A stretch of DNA of 64,000 bases. Source: DATJKD01 sp963728295 (GTDB lineage: Bacteria; Pseudomonadota; Gammaproteobacteria; Steroidobacterales; Steroidobacteraceae). A program made the translations under genes and the position numbers. The number at the start of each line of letters is the position of its first letter. The first letter of the stretch is position 1. The DNA is taken from contig CAVSKB010000005.1 in NCBI GenBank assembly GCA_963728295.1, forward strand, positions 186,001 through 250,000, in the 5' to 3' direction. The notes under the pieces were generated by a model. The model was not told where the DNA came from. It ran no database searches and saw only the letters and a program-made list of their open reading frames with translations. Shown here piece by piece: positions 26,868 through 37,181 of the stretch.

Positions 26868-28067
26868 GCCTGCTCCTCAGCGTCACCTCGGGGTTCCTTC
26901 GGCAATCCGAGCGCGCGCTCGGCGATCAGGTTGCGCTGGATCTGGTTGGTGCCGCCGTAGATCGTATCCGCACGCGTGTACAGGTACAGGTTGGTCAGCT
27001 CGTCGAACCGGTACTCCGTAGTCGGGGCGATCTCGCCGGGCGGCCCCTGGATGTCCATCGCGAGCTCGCCCAGCGCCCGGTGCCAGGTCGCCCAGAAGAT
27101 CTTGTAGGTATACGCAGCGCGGCTGAGACGCCCGGTGCCTGCATCGGTGAGCATCCGAAGCGCACTTACGCGCATGATCTTCAGCCCGATGTGCGCCTGG
27201 GCGAGACGCTGGCGGATGAGCGCGTCGCGCGCGGTACCGTTTCGCACGGCGAGCGCGCACATCCGGTCGAGCTCGCCGCGGAAGGCCATCTGCTGCGCGA
27301 GCGTGGAGACGCCCCGCTCGAAGTTGAGGAGCGCCATCGCAACCTTCCAACCCTCGCCCGGCGTGCCGAGGATGCAGTCGGCCCCGGTTCGCGCGCCATC
27401 GAAGAACAGCTCGTTGAACTCGGTGTCGCCCGTCATCTGTCGAATGGGCCGCGTCGAGACCCCCGGCTGCTTGACCGGCACCAGCAGGAAGGACAGGCCG
27501 TCGCGCCCGCGGCTTCCCTCGGTCGTGCGGCACAGGACGAAGGCCCAGTCAGCGAACTGCGCGAGCGAGGTCCAGGTCTTCTGGCCGTCGATCACCCACG
27601 TATCGCCCGAGGCGCCCTGCTCGAGCCGTGCGCGGGTGCGGACGTTCGACAGATCGGATCCCGCATTCGGCTCGGAATAGCCCTGGCACCAGTACTCCTC
27701 GCCTGCGGCGATCGGCGGCAGAAAGCGCGTCTTCTGCCCCTCGGTGCCGAAGGCGAGAATCGTGGGCCCGATCAGCTCGACGCCCAGGTGACCGAGCCGC
27801 GCGGGCGCGCCGGCACGCGCGTACTCCTCCGCGAAGATCACCTGCTCGGCGAGCGTCGCCGCGCGTCCACCGTATTGCGTGCGGCCAGCCCGGCACGCTC
27901 CAGCGCGCACGCCCGAGCGCCTGCTCCCAGGCGCGTCGCTCCTCGGGCCGCGCGGTCAGGCCGGTTACGCCGCGCAGACCTGCAAACGGGCCCGCGAGCG
28001 CGGCTGACAGCCAGTCGGCGGCTTCGGTGCGGAAGCGCTCTTCCTCGGGCGTGAATCCAAGTTTCAC
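26864..28067 (-). CDS. fadE30: FadE30-like acyl-CoA dehydrogenase
   Basis: The start is GTG 28067 (MKLGFTPEEERFRTEAADWL). The frame slips near 27,890, where the expected GWPTQYGGRGATLAEQ is split, and then runs intact to 26864. Diagnostic segments are CQGYSEPNAGSDLSNVRT, VIDGQKTWTSLAQFADWAF, FNELFFDGARTGADCILG and YLYTRADTIYGGTNQIQRNL. These match mycobacterial FadE30, which dehydrogenates a HIP-CoA-derived thioester. The family is a flavoprotein acting in the cytoplasm with ETF as acceptor. The end overlaps the ipdF-like gene by 4 bp. Corrected length is about 395 residues. Confidence 0.9.
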
Positions 28068-28113
28068 GGTCGCCTCGCGGGCCGGAGCGAAATCGACGCC
28101 AGGCGCCCGTGGC

Positions 28114-29274
28114 TCATGCCAGCTGCCCGCTCGTGGCCGAAAGCAGGCGCGCCGCGATTCGCTCCCGGTGCCATGGGGGCGAGCCGAGCAGGGTCGACGC
28201 GGCCCGCGCGCGCTTGAAATAGAGATGCGCGACGTGCTCCCAGGTAAAGCCCACGCCGCCGAGAAGCTGGATCATGCCGGCCGCGCAGTCGATGAAGGTC
28301 TCGCTGCACCAGCTTCCCGCGATCGCGGCCGCCTCCTCGAATTCCTCCGGCAGCTCATCGACTGCGCACGCGGCGTAGTACGCCGCGGAGCGAGCTGCCT
28401 CCGTGGCGACCATCATGTCCGCGAGACGGTGCTTGACCGCCTGGAAGCTGCCGATCGGACGGTCGAACTGGACGCGTGCCTTCGTATGCTCGGTGGCGAT
28501 CTCGAGCGAGGCTTCCGCGCCGCCGAGCTGTTCAGCGGCGAGCGCCGCCTGCGCACGCGCGAGCGCCGTCGCAAGCGCAGTCCCCGCCTCCCCCGCCTCT
28601 CCGAGGACGGATTCGGCCGCGACCTCGACCGAGTCGAACCGCACGCGCGACATGGGGCGGGTCTGGTCGAGCATCGTGAGCCGCTCTATCGAAACGCCCG
28701 CGTGCTCGGGATCCACCAGCGCGAGGCTCACGCCATCGGCGCCAAGGCTGCCCGTCGCGCGCGCGGCAACGACCAGCAGATCTGCTGCATCCGCGTGGAC
28801 GACGAACCCGGCAGCGCCATCGAGACGCCAGCCACGCCTCGAGCGCGTAAGCCGTGGCCCGATCCCGTCGAGACCCGGCGCGCCATCCTCGTTGGCGATC
28901 GCCAGAGTGGCGCGGGTCCGGCCCGCCGCGATGCCGGGCAGCAGCGCCTCGCGCTGCGCGGCCGTTCCGGCCAGCGCGATGGCAGGCGCCGCGAGCGCAA
29001 CCGTTGCAAGGAACGGCGATGGCAGCAGCATCCGGCCCATCTGCTCACAGAGGATTGCCAGCTCGACGCCTCCGAGACCTGATCCACCGAGCTGCGCGGG
29101 GAGCGCGATGCCGCACCAGCCCATCTCCTCGCCGATCGCGCGCCATGTCGCCTTGTCATAGCCCGGCGGCGACTCGATCGCTGCGCGCAGTCGCGAAGGC
29201 GCGCCGTGCTCCGCGCAGAATGCGCGCGCAGTGTCCTGAATCAGCGCCTGTTCTTCGGTGAATGCGAACTGCAC
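28114..29274 (-). CDS. Acyl-CoA dehydrogenase (FadE33/32-like)
   Basis: This intact frame gives 386 residues from GTG 29274 (MQFAFTEEQALIQDTARAFC). It is a standard acyl-CoA dehydrogenase with N-terminal helical, central beta (ATLAIANEDGAPGL) and C-terminal helical domains (VQFDRPIGSFQAVKHRLADM, then MIQLLGGVGFTWEHVAHLYF). The ending GFTWEHxxHLYxKRA is typical of one subunit of the heteromeric steroid dehydrogenases (FadE31/32/33 group), where each alpha-2-beta-2 enzyme has only one FAD-binding subunit type per half. It lies 46 bp upstream of the FadE30-like gene. Which of FadE31-33 it corresponds to needs a tree. Confidence 0.88.
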   Translation of the reverse strand: MQFAFTEEQALIQDTARAFCAEHGAPSRLRAAIESPPGYDKATWRAIGEEMGWCGIALPAQLGGSGLGGVELAILCEQMGRMLLPSPFLATVALAAPAIALAGTAAQREALLPGIAAGRTRATLAIANEDGAPGLDGIGPRLTRSRRGWRLDGAAGFVVHADAADLLVVAARATGSLGADGVSLALVDPEHAGVSIERLTMLDQTRPMSRVRFDSVEVAAESVLGEAGEAGTALATALARAQAALAAEQLGGAEASLEIATEHTKARVQFDRPIGSFQAVKHRLADMMVATEAARSAAYYAACAVDELPEEFEEAAAIAGSWCSETFIDCAAGMIQLLGGVGFTWEHVAHLYFKRARAASTLLGSPPWHRERIAARLLSATSGQLA

Positions 29275-29283
29275 GACCGGGCC

Positions 29284-30191
29284 TCAGGTCCCCCACACCT
29301 TTTTCTGCGGCCGCCGCGCGGCCAGCAGTCCTGCAACGGCCGGCCCCACCTCCGCGGGTGACCAGCGCGATCCCTTGTCGACGCTCGGCCCGTCGTTCCA
29401 GCCGTCGCAGAGCGTGATCCGCCCGCCCTCGAGCTCGAACACGCAGCCCGTCACGCCGCGCGAGTCCGCGGCTCCCGAGCCAGACGACGGTCGGCGCGAT
29501 GTTCTCCGGGTCCTGCACGTCGAATCCGGCCGCGGGCTTCTTCATCTTCTCGGCAAAGGCCTGCTCGGTCATGCGCGTGCGCGCCGCGGGCGCGAGCGCG
29601 TTGACGGTCACGCCATAACGCCCGAGCTCGGCCGCCTGCACCAGGGTCAGGCTCGCGATCCCGCCCTTCGCCGCGGAATAGGCGCTCTGCGAGAAGCTCC
29701 CCTGCAGCCCGGCGCCCGAGCTCGTGTTGAGGATGCGCGCATCGACGGGCCGGCCCGCCTTCTGCTCGCCGCGCCAGAATTGCACCGCGTGACTCGCCGG
29801 GCAGAAGTGTCCGCGCAGATGCACACGGATCACCGCGTCCCATTCCTCGAGGCTGCTGCTCACGAACATCCGGTCGCGGACGAAGCCCGCGTTGTTCACC
29901 AGCGACGTCGAGACCGCCGAACGCATCGATGGCCGTCTTCACGAGGCGGCCGGCGCCCTCCCAGTCGGTGATGTCGTCGCCGTTCGGCACCGCCTCGCCG
30001 CCCGCCGAGCGGATCTCGTCGACGACCGCCTGGGCGACCGAGGTATCGCGCCCTTCGCCCGCGAGGCTGGTGCCGAGATCGTTGACGACGACCTTCGCAC
30101 CCTCGCGCCCGAAGGCGAGTGCATAGGCGCGCCCGAGCCCGCGACCCGCGCCGGTGATGATGACGACCCTTCCCTCGCAGATTCCCGACAT
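29284..30191 (-). CDS. SDR of the Rv3548c type (steroid C/D-ring cluster)
   Basis: It begins MSGICEGRVVIITGAGRGLG with the cofactor motif TGAGRGLGRAYALAFGREGA and VVVNDLG, typical of the long MFE-2-like SDRs. A slip near 29,920 precedes VNNAGFVRDRMFVSSSLEEW, and the catalytic Tyr and Lys are in SQSAYSAAKGGIASLTLVQA. A second slip near 29,460 moves the C-terminus (CVFELEGGRITLCDGWNDG, ending KKVWGT) to another frame. Corrected length is about 302 residues, as for mycobacterial Rv3548c in the KstR2 regulon. It probably oxidises a 3-hydroxyacyl-CoA intermediate and lies between FadE and thiolase genes. Confidence 0.85.
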
Positions 30192-30210
30192 CCTTCCTCC
30201 GCAGATTCTT

Positions 30211-31365
30211 CTAGACGCGTTCGATGATGGTCACGTTGGCCTGGCCGCCGCCCTCGCACATGGTCTGCAGCCCGTAGCGGCCACCGCGCCGCTCGAGCTC
30301 GTTCAGGAGGGTGGTCATGAGGCGCGCGCCGGTGGCGCCGAGCGGATGCCCGAGCGCGATGGCGCCGCCCTACACGTTGACGCGCGCCGGGTCCGCGCCC
30401 AGTGACTTCTGCCACGCGATCACCACCGACGCGAACGCCTCGTTGATCTCGACGAGATCGATGTCGGCGAGCCTGAGACCCGTCTTCGCGAGTGCGTGCT
30501 CGGTCGCCGGGATGGGCGCGGTCAGCATCCAGACCGGATCCGCCGCCACGCACCGACAGGTGGTGGATGCGGGCGCGCGGCTTCAGGTCGTGCCGCCGCA
30601 CGGCCGATTCGCTCGCGATCAGGAGCGCGGCCGCGCAGTCGGCGATCTGGCTCGACACCGCCGCGGTGACGCGACCACCCGGCGTGAGTGGCTCGAGCGT
30701 CGCCATCTTCTCGAGCGACGTTCCGCGCCGCGGCGTCTCGTCGCGGCGCACCTCGCCGACCGGGACGATCTCGCGGTCGAAGCGGCCGGAGTCGATCGCC
30801 TCGATCGCCCGTCGTGTTGCTCTCGAGCGCGAACTCCTCCATCTCGCGCCGGCTGATGTCCCACTTCTCGGCGATCATCTCCGCCGAGCGGAACTGCGAG
30901 ACTTCCTGGTCGCCGTAGCGTGCACGCCAGCCGGGCGAGCCACGGAAAGGGTCGTCGAACCCGTATGCGCGTCCCGCAAGCATGGCCGCCGCAGATCGGG
31001 ATCTGGTTCATCGTCTGCACGCCGCCCGCGACGACCAGGTCCTGCGTCCCGCTCATCACGCCCTGCGCGGCGAAGTGCAGCGCCTGCTGCGACGATCCGC
31101 ACTGCCGGTCGACGGTCGTGCCGGGCACGTGTTCGGGCAGGCCGGCCACGAGCCAGCAGGTGCGCGCGATGTCGCCGGCGAGCGGCCCGATGGTGTCGAC
31201 CGCGCCGAAGACGACGTCCTCGACCGCCCCGGGGTCGACGCCGCTGCGCTCGATCAGCGCCTTGAGCGCGATGCCGCCGAGGTCGGCCGGATGCACGCTG
31301 GCGAGGCCTCCCTTCTTCTTGCCGACCGGCGTCCGCACCGCCTCGACGATATAGGCGTCCGCCAT
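30211..31365 (-). pseudogene. fadA6: FadA6-like thiolase, frameshifted and with an in-frame amber codon
   Basis: The N-terminus (MADAYIVEAVRTPVGKKKGG) and the nucleophile motif TTVDRQCGSSQQALHFAAQG are clear. Frame slips follow near 30,960, 30,800 and 30,550, and conserved blocks (YGDQEVSQFRSAEMIAEKWD; TSLEKMATLEPLTPGGRVTA) continue across them. At 30370-30372 the reading frame has TAG exactly where thiolases have Asn in VNVNGGAIALGHPLG; the rest (GGAIALGHPLGATGARLM, CEGGGQANVTIIERV) follows directly. A functional copy would be about 385 residues and perform the last thiolysis of ring-derived acyl-CoA, as FadA6 does. Whether the stop is real decides if this step works. Confidence 0.82.
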
Positions 31366-31366
31366 C

Positions 31367-32438
31367 TCAAGCCTCCGTTGCCGAAAACGTGTGCGCCGGC
31401 CCCAGCGGCTGCGCGCCCGACCACAGCGCCGACTGGACGCGGCGCGCGTGCAGGCTGCCGTCGCCCCAGGCACCCGCGAGCGCCCAGGCGCGCTTCATGT
31501 AGAAGTGCAGGTCGACCTCCCAGGAATAGCCCATCGCGCCGTGCGCCTGCATGGCGATTCGCGCGCACGCATCCGCGGCCGCGACGGCCGCAAGCTTGGC
31601 GTGCGAAACGGCCACCCGCGTTTTCTCGCCTGAGTCCGCGAGCGACGCCGCGGCGGCGTAGACGACCGGGCGCGCGAACTCGAGCCTGACCTGTGCACTC
31701 GCGAACTGGTGCTTGAGCCCCTGGTAGGCGCCAATGGCCTGGCCGAACTGCCTGCGCTCGCTGGCATATGCCACGCCGATCTCGAGCATGCGCTCCGCCA
31801 CGCCAAGACATTGCGCCGCCGCGTGCAGCGCGCCGCGATCGAAGGCGCGGGCCATCGCCGCCCGCGCCCCGGCACCCTCCGCGATCCGGGTCGCCGTCAC
31901 CGGTGCGTACGAAACGCGATGCAGGCGCCGCAGACGATCGTTCGCCGGCTCCTCGACAAGCCGGACACTCCGATCGCGGCACGAGGTGAAGCTCGTCGCC
32001 CGCGCCGAGGAGCAGCCAGTCGGCATGGCCTGCGCCGGCGACAAGCGACTCCTGCGGAAGAGCCACCGCCACGCGCGCAGCTCCCGCCGCGGCCGCCTCG
32101 AGCACCGGCGCGACACGCGCGTCCCCCGAGTGCTCGGCAAGCAGCGGCACTGCAACCGCGGCGTGCTCGATGAGCGCCTCGGGAACTGCCGCACGGCCGA
32201 TCTCCTCGGCAATCAGCACGAAGTCGACGCTCGTGAGACCCAGGCCGCCCGCGGCTTCCGGCGCGAGCAATCCAGGCAGTCCCAACTCGCGGTAGCGTGC
32301 CCACCGCTCGGCAGCAGCTCGCGCGTCGTCGCGACCTTCCGCCACGCCGCGCAGAACCGCGGGTGAGCACACATCGGCCAGAAGCTCGCGGACCGAGGTC
32401 GCCATCATCCGCTGCTCTTCGCTGAACGTGAAATCCAC
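31367..32438 (-). CDS. Acyl-CoA dehydrogenase (FadE32-like)
   Basis: The gene starts at GTG 32438 (MDFTFSEEQRMMATSVRELL). A slip near 31,960 separates the first 155 residues from the rest (MARAFDRGALHAAAQCLGVA; QAIGAYQGLKHQFASAQVRL; AMQAHGAMGYSWEVDLHFYM). Corrected length is about 355 residues. The C-terminal block QAHGAMGYSWEVDLHFYMKR is typical of the FadE29/FadE32 group of heteromeric steroid acyl-CoA dehydrogenases. It is adjacent to another FadE gene (32449-33617); such pairs form alpha-2-beta-2 enzymes. The thiolase gene starts 1 bp downstream of its stop. Confidence 0.86.
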
Positions 32439-32448
32439 GCCCGCTCCT

Positions 32449-33617
32449 TCAGCCTCGCGGCAGCTTCATCAGCCGCTCGGCGATGATGTTGCGCTGGATT
32501 TCGTTCGTGCCGGCGTAGATCGGGCCCGCGAGCGAGAACATGTAGCCCTCGAGCCAGGCGCCGACGTCGCCGGCGTCGGGTGCCTGCGGCAGGAGCTGCG
32601 CGCGGCACCCGAGGATCCGCATCGCGCAGTCGTGCATCGCGAGATCGAGCTCCGACCAGAAGATCTTGTTGAGACTCGCCTCGACGCCGATCGCGCCACC
32701 GGCGATCAGCCGCGACGCGGTCATGTAGGTGTTGAGCGCGTAGGCCTGCGCGTCCATCCACGCCTGCGCCACCTGGCTGCCGATCGCCGGTTCGAGCTCC
32801 GCGGCATGGCGGCGATAGAGCTCGACGAGCCGCTGTGCCGTGGCCTGGAAGCGCGCGGGGCTGCGCAGCATGAGCCCGCGCTCGAAGCCCGCGGTCGCCA
32901 TCGCGATCTGCCAGCCCGGCGCCCTCGGCGCCGAGCCGGTTCGCGACCGGGACGCGCGCATCCTCGAAGAAGATCTCCGCGAAGCCGGTCTCGCCGTGGA
33001 TCTGCGGGATGCCGCGCACGCGGATACCCGGCAGGTCGAGCGGAAACAGCATGAACGAGATGCCGCGATGCCGCTCCGACGCCGGGTCGGTGCGGAACAT
33101 GCCGAAGCCCCAGTCGGCGTAGGCCGCGCGCGAGGACCAGATCTTGTGGCCGCGCAGCACGTAGTCGTCGCCGTCGCGCAGAGCAGTGGCGCGCAGTGCC
33201 GCGAGATCCGACCCCGCCTGCGGCTCGGACCAGCGCTTGCGCCCAGATCTCCTCGCCCGCGGCCATCCGCGGCAGGAAACGCGCCTTCTGCTCGGGCGTG
33301 CCGAACTCCATCAGCGTCGGCCCGAGCAGGAAAATGCCGTTCTGGTTGGCGCGCGCCGGCGCCTGCGCCCGGTAGTACTCCTCCTCGAAGATCAGCCACT
33401 CGATCAGGTCGCAGCCGCGTCCGCCGTACTCCTCAGGCCAGGTGACCATGCCCCAACGCCCGCGCGCGAGCGTGCGCTCCCACTCGCGATGCGCCGCGAA
33501 GCCCGCTGCCGACTCCAGCGTCTCGAGCGGCTCGCGCGGCACGTTGGCCGTCATCCAGGCGCGGACCTCGGCGCGAAACGCGCGCTGGCCGTCGGTGTAG
33601 CGGAGCGCAATCGTCAT
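32449..33617 (-). CDS. Acyl-CoA dehydrogenase (FadE31-like)
   Basis: It starts MTIALRYTDGQRAFRAEVRA. Slips occur near 33,225 and 32,920; conserved blocks are WGMVTWPEEYGGRGCDLIEW, LRGHKIWSSRAAYADWGFGM, EIFFEDARVPVANRLG and PIYAGTNEIQRNIIAERLMK. The last block contains the FAD/ETF-side signature with the YxGTNEIQRN motif of catalytic subunits. Corrected length is about 390 residues, as FadE31. It pairs with the FadE32-like gene 10 bp downstream, and is preceded by an echA20-like gene. It is likely the FAD-binding, catalytic-Arg/Glu-carrying partner. Confidence 0.87.
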
Positions 33618-33630
33618 TCGGCGGTCCCGT

Positions 33631-34381
33631 TCAGAACTTCGCCTTGTCGCCGGTGGCGACGAACTCGTCGCGCGCTTTCTGCGAATCGGCGTTCATGTAC
33701 ATCTCGAGCGTGAAGCCCTGCTCGTAGCGGTACATCCGGTCGACGTCGGTGGCCTCGATCCCGTTCAGCGCCTCCTTCGGCGAGCACGAGTGCCGTGCGG
33801 CTCTTGCCGGCGATCACCGTGGCGAAGGCGCGTGCCTCCTCGAGCAGCCGTTCGCGCGGGACGACCTTCTCGACCGCGCCCAGGCGCCAGGCTTCGGCTG
33901 CGGGCAGGTTGCCGCCGGTGAAGAAGAGCGCGCGGACCTTGTGCAGCGGCAGCATGCGCATCATGTGCGCCGCGCCGCCCATCGCGCCACGATCGATCTC
34001 CGGCAGCGAGAAGTACGCATCGTCCGCCGCGATGATCACGTCGCTCGCGCCCGAGAGGCCGATACCGCCGCCGATCACGAAGCCATGGACGGCCGTGATC
34101 ACCGGCACCTCGGCCGCGCGCACGGCGCGGAAGGTCAGGTAGTTGCCGCGGTTCAGCTCGACGATGCGCCCGGGATGCTTCTGCATCTCCTTGATGTCGA
34201 CGCCAGCGCAGAATCCGCGACCCTCGCCACGGATCAGGAGGCAGCGATGCGCGGGGTCGCGGCCCATGCGCTCGATCACGTCCGCGAGCTCGTTCCAGCC
34301 CGCGCTGTCGAGCGCATTGACGGGCGGATGATCGAGGACGATCTCACCGACTCGGTCGCGTGTTTCTGTTCGGATCGGCAC
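33631..34381 (-). CDS. echA20: EchA20-like crotonase (ring-opening hydrolase family)
   Basis: The start is GTG 34381. This is a crotonase-fold protein: DRVGEIVLDHPPVNALDSAG, oxyanion-hole segment GEGRGFCAGVDIKEMQKHPG and VHGFVIGGGIGLSGASDVII. A slip near 33,790 precedes the C-terminus (GFTLEMYMNADSQKARDEFV, ending GDKAKF at 33631). Corrected length is about 249 residues. In mycobacteria EchA20 catalyses hydrolytic cleavage of the five-membered D-ring of HIEC-CoA. The gene order ipdA, ipdB, ipdC, echA20 is consistent with that role. Confidence 0.88.
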
Positions 34382-34403
34382 GACTCTTCTCCCCGTATTC
34401 GCC

Positions 34404-35477
34404 TCACCCTCGCGGGAGCAGCTCGCAGGCCGCGGCGAGACGGGCTTCCGCCTCTCGCACGATGCGCTCGACGAGCTCCGCGCAGCTCGGCAGGTCTCCG
34501 AGGCGACCGGCGACCTGCCCGCTCGCCATGATGCCCTCCGCGGGTTGCCCCTGTACGACCGCGCGCTGGAGCAGCACCGGCGAGTTCGCGGCGAGCAGCG
34601 CCTGGCCCAGGCTCATCTCGCCCGAGCGCGCCATGGCGCGCGCGGATCTGAGCATTTCGCCGAGAGAAGCGCCCGTGAGCCGCTTGAGCTCGAATGCATT
34701 GCGAAGCGCGGTGACCAGTACGCCGGCGCCGCTCGCGCGTTCGATGCGCGCCGCGAGCTCGTTGCGGAGCATCCGGTGCGGGATGCCGTCGAGCTTCGTG
34801 GTCACGAACACGTCGTCGAGCCCCGCCTTCACGTAGCGCGCCTTGGTTGCATCGGGCACCGGGGATTCACGGGTCATCAGGAAGCGCGTGCCCATCGCGA
34901 CGCCGGCGGCGCCGCAGGCGAGCGCGGCGGCCAGCCCGCGCCCGTCGGCAAAGCCGCCTGCCGCAAACACCGGGATCTTCACGGCGTCGAGCACCTGTGG
35001 CAGGAGCACGGTGGTCGAGACCGAGCCCGTGTGACCGCCGCCCTCGCCGCCCTGCACGATCAGCATGTCGGCGCCCAGCTCGGCCGATTTCTGCGCATGC
35101 CGCAGCGCGCCGACCGAGGCGATGCAGGTCACCCCGGCTGTGCGAAAACGGGCGATCATCGCCGCGTCCGGCCCGCGACCAAAGCTCACCGCCCGCACGC
35201 CCTTCCCGAGGATCGTGTCGACGATCTGCGCCGCGCCGGGCTGGAACATGTGGAAATTGACGCCGAACGGCCGGTCGGTGAGCGAGCGCACACGGTCGAT
35301 CGCCGGAGCGACCTCGCGCGCCGCGAGCGTCGCGCAGGCGAGGATGCCGAAGGCGCCGGCGTTACAGGACGCGGCGACGAGCTCGGGTGTCGCCACGTAT
35401 CCCATCGCCGTCTGCACGATCGGATAACGCGCGCCGAGGGCCTCGCAGGCCGCGGTCCGCAGCGTGAGCCCGCTCAC
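34404..35477 (-). CDS. ipdC: IpdC-like flavin-dependent reductase (nitronate monooxygenase family)
   Basis: The protein is 357 residues from GTG 35477, which overlaps the ipdB stop (GTGA). The TIM-barrel FMN-binding pattern of the nitronate monooxygenase/enoyl reductase family is present: ALGARYPIVQTAMGYVATPE, DMLIVQGGEGGGHTGSVSTT, VFAAGGFADGRGLAAALACG and GVAMGTRFLMTRESP. In steroid degraders IpdC reduces an unsaturated hydroxylated HIP-CoA intermediate before C-ring opening. The frame is intact. Position directly after ipdAB is the expected one. Confidence 0.92.
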   Translation of the reverse strand: MSGLTLRTAACEALGARYPIVQTAMGYVATPELVAASCNAGAFGILACATLAAREVAPAIDRVRSLTDRPFGVNFHMFQPGAAQIVDTILGKGVRAVSFGRGPDAAMIARFRTAGVTCIASVGALRHAQKSAELGADMLIVQGGEGGGHTGSVSTTVLLPQVLDAVKIPVFAAGGFADGRGLAAALACGAAGVAMGTRFLMTRESPVPDATKARYVKAGLDDVFVTTKLDGIPHRMLRNELAARIERASGAGVLVTALRNAFELKRLTGASLGEMLRSARAMARSGEMSLGQALLAANSPVLLQRAVVQGQPAEGIMASGQVAGRLGDLPSCAELVERIVREAEARLAAACELLPRG

Positions 35478-36274
35478 GACCTCACCGCGCGGTCGCCCGG
35501 CGGATTGCCCTTGAAGACGGTCGCGCGCAGGTCCTGCGGGTCGAGCACGCGACGGATCAGGTCGAGCTCGGCCGCGGTCGGTGCCTGCGTCGTGGCGATC
35601 GTGCCGGGGCGCGCAAGCGGGAACCCGGTGTTTTCCTGAACCTGCTCGAACGCGATGCCCGGATGGAGCGAAGCGACACGGATCTGGTGATCGGGACCTT
35701 CGAAGTCGAGCACGGCCAGGTCGGTGACGATGATGCGCAGGTCGAGACCGCCGGGCTTTCGCCCGCTGGGCCAGCGGGCGCGGTTGTAGCCCACGCCGCC
35801 GACCATGTCGACTTCGCCCTCGACGAACACGCGCGTGCTGTGGCTCGGCACGAACATGCTGTTCGCGTGATTGATCGTGTTGCCCGGAAAGCCGCGCACG
35901 CCGAGAAACGCGGCCTTCGGCCGCGCGGGATCGCCGACCACGCTGATGTTGCTCTGCCCGTAGCGATCGACCTGCACGGGTCCGACCATGGCGTGCCGAC
36001 GACCGCCCCACAGCAGGTCGAAGGTGCGCGCGTACGGCATCCACCCCTCGATGATTGGCTCGGCGCCATTTTTCCGGGAGCCGACGGGTACCGGCTCGGC
36101 CACAAGCATGCACTCGGCGTCCGTCATCAGGAGCGCTGGGTTGAATGTCAGCTTCGCGAGCGATGCCGCGAGCCGCGGAAGCAGCCCCATCCCGCTCGCG
36201 AGCACCTCGCCGTCGTCACGCCAGGCCTGGGCGGCGGCGACGATGCAGAGCTCGGCGAGTGTGTAGTCCTGCAC
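35474..36274 (-). CDS. ipdB: IpdB, beta subunit of the C-ring-opening COCHEA-CoA hydrolase
   Basis: The protein is 266 residues from GTG 36274, preceded by GAAGGGAG. The sequence is of class I CoA-transferase fold: EVLASGMGLLPRLAASLAKL, SRKNGAEPIIEGWMPYARTF, VGDPARPKAAFLGVRGFPGN and a C-terminal DLRIIVTDLAVLDFEGPDHQ. With IpdA it forms the heteromeric hydrolase that opens the last steroid ring without transferring CoA. It lies 15 bp downstream of ipdA and overlaps ipdC. The frame is intact and the length matches the mycobacterial protein. Confidence 0.93.
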   Translation of the reverse strand: MQDYTLAELCIVAAAQAWRDDGEVLASGMGLLPRLAASLAKLTFNPALLMTDAECMLVAEPVPVGSRKNGAEPIIEGWMPYARTFDLLWGGRRHAMVGPVQVDRYGQSNISVVGDPARPKAAFLGVRGFPGNTINHANSMFVPSHSTRVFVEGEVDMVGGVGYNRARWPSGRKPGGLDLRIIVTDLAVLDFEGPDHQIRVASLHPGIAFEQVQENTGFPLARPGTIATTQAPTAAELDLIRRVLDPQDLRATVFKGNPPGDRAVRS

Positions 36275-36289
36275 GTTCGCTCCCTTCGC

Positions 36290-37168
36290 TCAGAACACCG
36301 GCGCCGGAATCGCGTCGATCCGCGCCGCTCCGCCCACCGCAGCGATGTACGCCGCATGGTCGGTCACCTCGACGTACTTCGCGCGGTACGCCGGCCAGGC
36401 GTCGCCGGTGGCATCCGAGTACTCCTTTAGGTGCGTCACGTCGATGCCATAGCCCGGGATGCTCGCAGTCGGATGCGCGCCATACGGCACGTGCGCGACG
36501 CCGGTAACGACGCTGCGCTCGAAGGGGTTGTATCGCGCTTTCTCGCGGCTGCAGATCTCGTCCGTCGGCAGCAGCCGCTCGCAGCTCAGGTAGCACTCGC
36601 GCGCGGCGCGCGCGAACAGGTCGTCGAAGAAGGGATCGGGGCTCAGGATCACGCAGTTGCCGAGCGCATCCGCCTCGGTCACGTGCAGCAATGCGGCGTC
36701 GAGCTTGATCGCCGGCACCGCGAGCAGTTCCTCGCCGTCTTCGTAGGGCGAGCGAATCGTCCGCAACGCGGGGTTGACCCGCAGCACGTCCGTGGCAAGA
36801 CCGCTCCGCGTCGGGAGAAACGGCAGCCGCATCCCGGCCGCGCGCAGCCCGAGCAGCACCATACCCTCGTCGTACTCGGTGCACTCGATCGCGCCGGCCT
36901 GGCGCGCCGCGCGGAAATGCGCATCGAGCGGCAGGACGTCGAGCGAGACGAACCCGAAGATCAGCCGCCGGATCTTGCCGGCGGCGCACAGCAGCCCGAC
37001 ATCGGGTCCGCCGTAGGAGACGACGGTGAGATCCCTGAGTGGCGAGCGCAGGATCTCGCGGACGAGCGCCATGGGCTTGCGTCGCGCCGCCCAGCCGCCG
37101 ATGCCGATCGTCATCCCGTCGCGCAGACGGCCGACGATGTCGGCGGGACTCATGCGTTTGTCGAGCAC
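36290..37168 (-). CDS. ipdA: IpdA, alpha subunit of the C-ring-opening COCHEA-CoA hydrolase
   Basis: The protein is 292 residues when started at GTG 37168, which has GAAGG seven bases upstream; ATG 37153 has no such site. It reads MLDKRMSPADIVGRLRDGMT, then IGIGGWAARRKPMALVREIL, YGGPDVGLLCAAGKIRRLIF and VPAIKLDAALLHVTEADALG, matching mycobacterial IpdA. It carries the alpha-subunit glycine-rich CoA-transferase loop. IpdAB hydrolyses the last ring of COCHEA-CoA. It is 13 bp downstream of the extradiol dioxygenase gene, so A/B-ring and C/D-ring steps are co-transcribed here. Confidence 0.93.
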   Translation of the reverse strand: MLDKRMSPADIVGRLRDGMTIGIGGWAARRKPMALVREILRSPLRDLTVVSYGGPDVGLLCAAGKIRRLIFGFVSLDVLPLDAHFRAARQAGAIECTEYDEGMVLLGLRAAGMRLPFLPTRSGLATDVLRVNPALRTIRSPYEDGEELLAVPAIKLDAALLHVTEADALGNCVILSPDPFFDDLFARAARECYLSCERLLPTDEICSREKARYNPFERSVVTGVAHVPYGAHPTASIPGYGIDVTHLKEYSDATGDAWPAYRAKYVEVTDHAAYIAAVGGAARIDAIPAPVF

Positions 37169-37181
37169 TGCGCGCCTTCGG

